NCBI GenBank assembly: GCA_002477595.1
Contig: DLQN01000064.1
Location: 1-9,141, forward strand
Direction: 5' to 3'
Origin: Roseivirga sp. UBA7431
GTDB lineage: Bacteria > Bacteroidota > Bacteroidia > Cytophagales > Cyclobacteriaceae
Length of the DNA stretch: 9,141 nt
A program made the translations under genes and the position numbers. Of this stretch, positions 6,795 through 9,141 are shown piece by piece; the stretch's first letter is position 1; each line of letters opens with the position of its first letter. Under the pieces are notes generated by a model. It was not told the origin of the DNA. It made no database searches and saw nothing but the letters and a program-made list of their open reading frames with translations.

Positions 6795-6815
6795 GCAGTT
6801 TTAATCAAAAACTGC
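6795..6815 (-). terminator. Perfect 8-bp inverted repeat after the ABC permease gene, possible terminator
   Basis: GCAGTTTT (6795-6802) and AAAACTGC (6808-6815) form an 8-bp perfect stem around a 5-nt loop. On the minus strand it begins 10 nt after the permease stop (6826-6828), a normal place for a terminator. It separates the permease from the PspC remnant. No T-run follows on either strand, and half the stem is A-T, so termination would be weak. It could instead stabilise the 3' end of the permease mRNA. Confidence 0.4.
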
Positions 6816-6825
6816 AAGCGATCTC

Positions 6826-9141
6826 CTAGTCACTCAATGCATTGATAGGATCCTTAGTCAAAGCACGCAGGGTATGAAATAAGACTGCTAAGCACGTAAC
6901 GGAAGCAAGGAGTGCTATAGCAATCACGAAGCCATCAATCGGCACTGCAATTCGATAGGCAAAATCTTGAAGCCATAATTGTGACAGAAAATAAGCCAAG
7001 GGAACAGCAATAAGGATTGTGACAAAGAGTATTGAAAGAAATTCGCTGTATATAATGCCAATAATATTGCCGTGAGAGGCCCCAAATATTTTCCGCAAAC
7101 CCATTTCCTTGAATCTCTTCTGAACCACTAGAGACACTAATCCAAAAACACCAAGCGCTCCGATCACTACCGAGACTATCATTGAAAGATTACCAATATC
7201 TCCCCAAATCTTCTCAGACTGATAAAGTGATGCTAAATCATTCGTAAGCGAGGTTCTAGTGAAGGGCTGTTCATAGGCCGTTTCGTACCATAAGCCAGAT
7301 ACTTGTTCAGCAACTTGGTCCTCATCAACGCCCTGATATTTGATAATCATGTAATCTTCTAAGGCTACCCCTGGCTGAAAAACCAATGGCTGAATCCTAT
7401 TGTGCAGTGTCTCATAATTGAAGTCCTGAATGACCCCTACAATCATATACTTCTCACCATTATAATACATTGGCTTCCCCAATGCCTCCAACGGATCCCC
7501 TAGTTCAAAAGCCTCAAGGACCGTTTCGTTAACAACCACTGGATTTATCGACTCATCTTTAAGGAATTCAAAGTCAGTTCCTGTCAATAATCTTATTCCT
7601 AAAGATTGAAAATAGTGGTCATCAATATCCCCAACATTCATTAGAATTGAGTCTAAGGCTGCTGGTTCAAGCTTATAATAATTGGTAGCATAAGGCCTAC
7701 CCGGAACGGTGCTTGCCCTCGAGACTGATGTGACTCCTGCAATTCCAAGTACGTCATCTTTAAGGCTTTGGTAGCCAATATGTACTCCTCTATCTCTGAT
7801 AGGAATAATCGTTACACTAGATTGATCAAAGCCAAGGTCTTTAGATTTGACAAAATCAGCTTGCCTATTAATTGTTACCGCGCCCACAATCAAAACTACG
7901 GATACTACAAACTGAAAAATCATTAAGCCTTTTCTCAGGTAACCAATTCTTCCGAGGGTCACTACATTTAACAATACATCTGTCAGTTCCATCCTAATAA
8001 TTACTATGGCAGGAGCCATTCCTGAAATAATGGCGGTCAAGAAAATTAGCCCCGCAATGACCAACCAAATATCCCACTGAACGATAGGATTGAGTATTAG
8101 ATTGGTATCTAGCATCCCATTGAAAGGTGTAATCATAAAGAATAAGGCTATGAGCGACATGACAATTGATATGGAGATAGTAAGAATAGCTTCGAGTATA
8201 AACTGAAAGTAAATATGTTGTGCAAAAGCGCCTGAAACCATCCTAACGCCCATTTCCTTCAACCTCTCAACAGAAGTCGAAACCGCAGAATTGATATAAT
8301 TAATGGTGGCTAAAATGATGACTATTATCGCAATGATAAGAACAACTCTAACAAACATGATGTCACTTTGCTCTTCTATCTCAGCAATAGCATCTGACCT
8401 TAAATGAATATCTAAAAGTGGCTGTAAGCGGATCCGTTCTTCTGGAAATCGATCGAACAACCACTCTTGATGCCGAGTATTGAAAGATTTAATATCTGTG
8501 CCCGGCCGAAAGTGTATGTAACTATAAAATCCATTATACGCTCCTGTGAGGACATCTGAATTCATCACTCTAGTTAAAGTGGGCATAGAAGCTAGAAAGT
8601 CAAACTCAAAATGAGCCCCCACATCTCTTACCTCTTTTACAACCCCAGTAATGACTAAGTCATATTTCAGCTCATACCTCAAAACGCGACCAAGAGGGTC
8701 TTCATCACCAAAGTACTTTTTGGCCATCCGTTCGGTGATCACTAATGAGTTCGGTTCGGAAAGAGCCGTTTCAGGATCTCCGAGAAGCAATTCATACCCG
8801 AATACATCAAAGAAAGAGGAGTCCGCAAAGAGAAAGTCTTTTTCGTAAAAACCATTATCCTCTTGACTCAACAAGGGCACGTTCCAATGCTTAAAAAGCA
8901 ATGTAGTACTCTCGATCTCTGAGAACTCCTCTGTTAAGGAGAGCATGATACGTGGACTGGTCTTCGCTACGATTTGGGTATTATTCCCCAAATCCTCCAT
9001 CCTAAGGAGTCTGTATGTCTGTTCTGGCTGATGATGGAACTTGTCATAGTCCAACTCATATTGTGCATACAGAATTAATAATACTGTCAGCGTAATGCCA
9101 ATACTCAAACCCAAAAGGTTGACAAGAGATGTCACCTTTCG
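6826..9141 (-). CDS. MacB/FtsX-like ABC transporter permease, 5' end beyond the window
   Basis: This is the large permease type common in Bacteroidota, with two MacB-like periplasmic core domains and two FtsX cores. Counting from the GTG at 9135, helix 1 is about 6-24 and the first periplasmic domain 30-258. Helices 2-4 are about 262-282, 312-336 and 357-379. Helix 5 is about 403-421, and the second periplasmic domain 425-645. Helices 6-8 are about 650-671, 696-716 and 734-755. The ATPase-contact loops are RLKEMGVRMVSGAF (291-304) and RFKEMGLRKIFGAS (674-687). The second is canonical, while the first has lost the usual RK-x-x-GA pattern. The end, DPINALSD, fits the family. The frame stays open to the window edge (Arg-Lys before the GTG), and the usual 15-25 residue cytoplasmic lead is missing, so the true start is outside. 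Its ATPase is not in the window. Such permeases couple cytoplasmic ATP hydrolysis to periplasmic work; the substrate is unknown. Confidence 0.92.
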   Translation of the reverse strand, partial: RKVTSLVNLLGLSIGITLTVLLILYAQYELDYDKFHHQPEQTYRLLRMEDLGNNTQIVAKTSPRIMLSLTEEFSEIESTTLLFKHWNVPLLSQEDNGFYEKDFLFADSSFFDVFGYELLLGDPETALSEPNSLVITERMAKKYFGDEDPLGRVLRYELKYDLVITGVVKEVRDVGAHFEFDFLASMPTLTRVMNSDVLTGAYNGFYSYIHFRPGTDIKSFNTRHQEWLFDRFPEERIRLQPLLDIHLRSDAIAEIEEQSDIMFVRVVLIIAIIVIILATINYINSAVSTSVERLKEMGVRMVSGAFAQHIYFQFILEAILTISISIVMSLIALFFMITPFNGMLDTNLILNPIVQWDIWLVIAGLIFLTAIISGMAPAIVIIRMELTDVLLNVVTLGRIGYLRKGLMIFQFVVSVVLIVGAVTINRQADFVKSKDLGFDQSSVTIIPIRDRGVHIGYQSLKDDVLGIAGVTSVSRASTVPGRPYATNYYKLEPAALDSILMNVGDIDDHYFQSLGIRLLTGTDFEFLKDESINPVVVNETVLEAFELGDPLEALGKPMYYNGEKYMIVGVIQDFNYETLHNRIQPLVFQPGVALEDYMIIKYQGVDEDQVAEQVSGLWYETAYEQPFTRTSLTNDLASLYQSEKIWGDIGNLSMIVSVVIGALGVFGLVSLVVQKRFKEMGLRKIFGASHGNIIGIIYSEFLSILFVTILIAVPLAYFLSQLWLQDFAYRIAVPIDGFVIAIALLASVTCLAVLFHTLRALTKDPINALSD

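Noticed and set aside
8651..8848. Plus-strand 65-codon frame within the ABC permease gene
   Set aside because: It is antisense to conserved periplasmic-domain sequence and has no features of its own.
9133..9135. GTG as the true start of the ABC permease
   Set aside because: The frame remains open to the window edge, and starting here would remove the usual cytoplasmic lead before helix 1.

Overview
The window looks like the chromosome of a Bacteroidota bacterium, most likely a marine or soil Cytophagales-type lineage. The evidence is the AT-leaning composition, start codons mostly without strong Shine-Dalgarno sites, one good TAnnTTTG-type promoter box, a large MacB/FtsX-like permease of the kind these genomes carry in many copies, and an ECF sigma factor coupled to a small membrane protein. 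I see no rRNA, tRNA, CRISPR array, transposase or phage gene. The content is mostly housekeeping or accessory metabolism, with two damaged or rearranged genes as the notable points.

Layout. Positions 1-181 hold no gene I can support. A PaiA-like GNAT acetyltransferase (182-682, +) converges on a minus-strand chimera (700-1836). That chimera joins the secreted front part of an alpha/beta hydrolase, in frame, to the back half of a class III adenylate/guanylate cyclase domain. Further along on the minus strand are a four-helix membrane protein (1930-2541) and, upstream of it by one base, an ECF sigma factor (2543-3043). Next upstream is a sarcosine-oxidase-like FAD enzyme (3159-4307, -). A 74-bp divergent spacer separates it from a cytoplasmic GH37 trehalase (4382-5884, +). 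A small unrecognised lipoprotein (5970-6584, +) follows behind its own probable promoter. The 241-bp gap at 6585-6825 is not empty: its minus strand carries a PspC-domain remnant interrupted by one TAA codon. The window ends inside an eight-helix ABC permease (6826-9141, -) whose N-terminus lies beyond the edge.

How the parts relate. The sigma factor and membrane protein form a clear two-gene unit, and the membrane protein is a candidate regulator of the sigma factor. Trehalase and the FAD oxidoreductase may share a divergent control region, but nothing in their chemistry links them. The PspC remnant lies directly downstream of the ABC permease on the same strand and was probably once its operon partner or an independent envelope-stress gene. 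I did not find a clearly new multi-gene system. The strongest oddity is the hydrolase-cyclase fusion, in which neither half keeps a complete active site.
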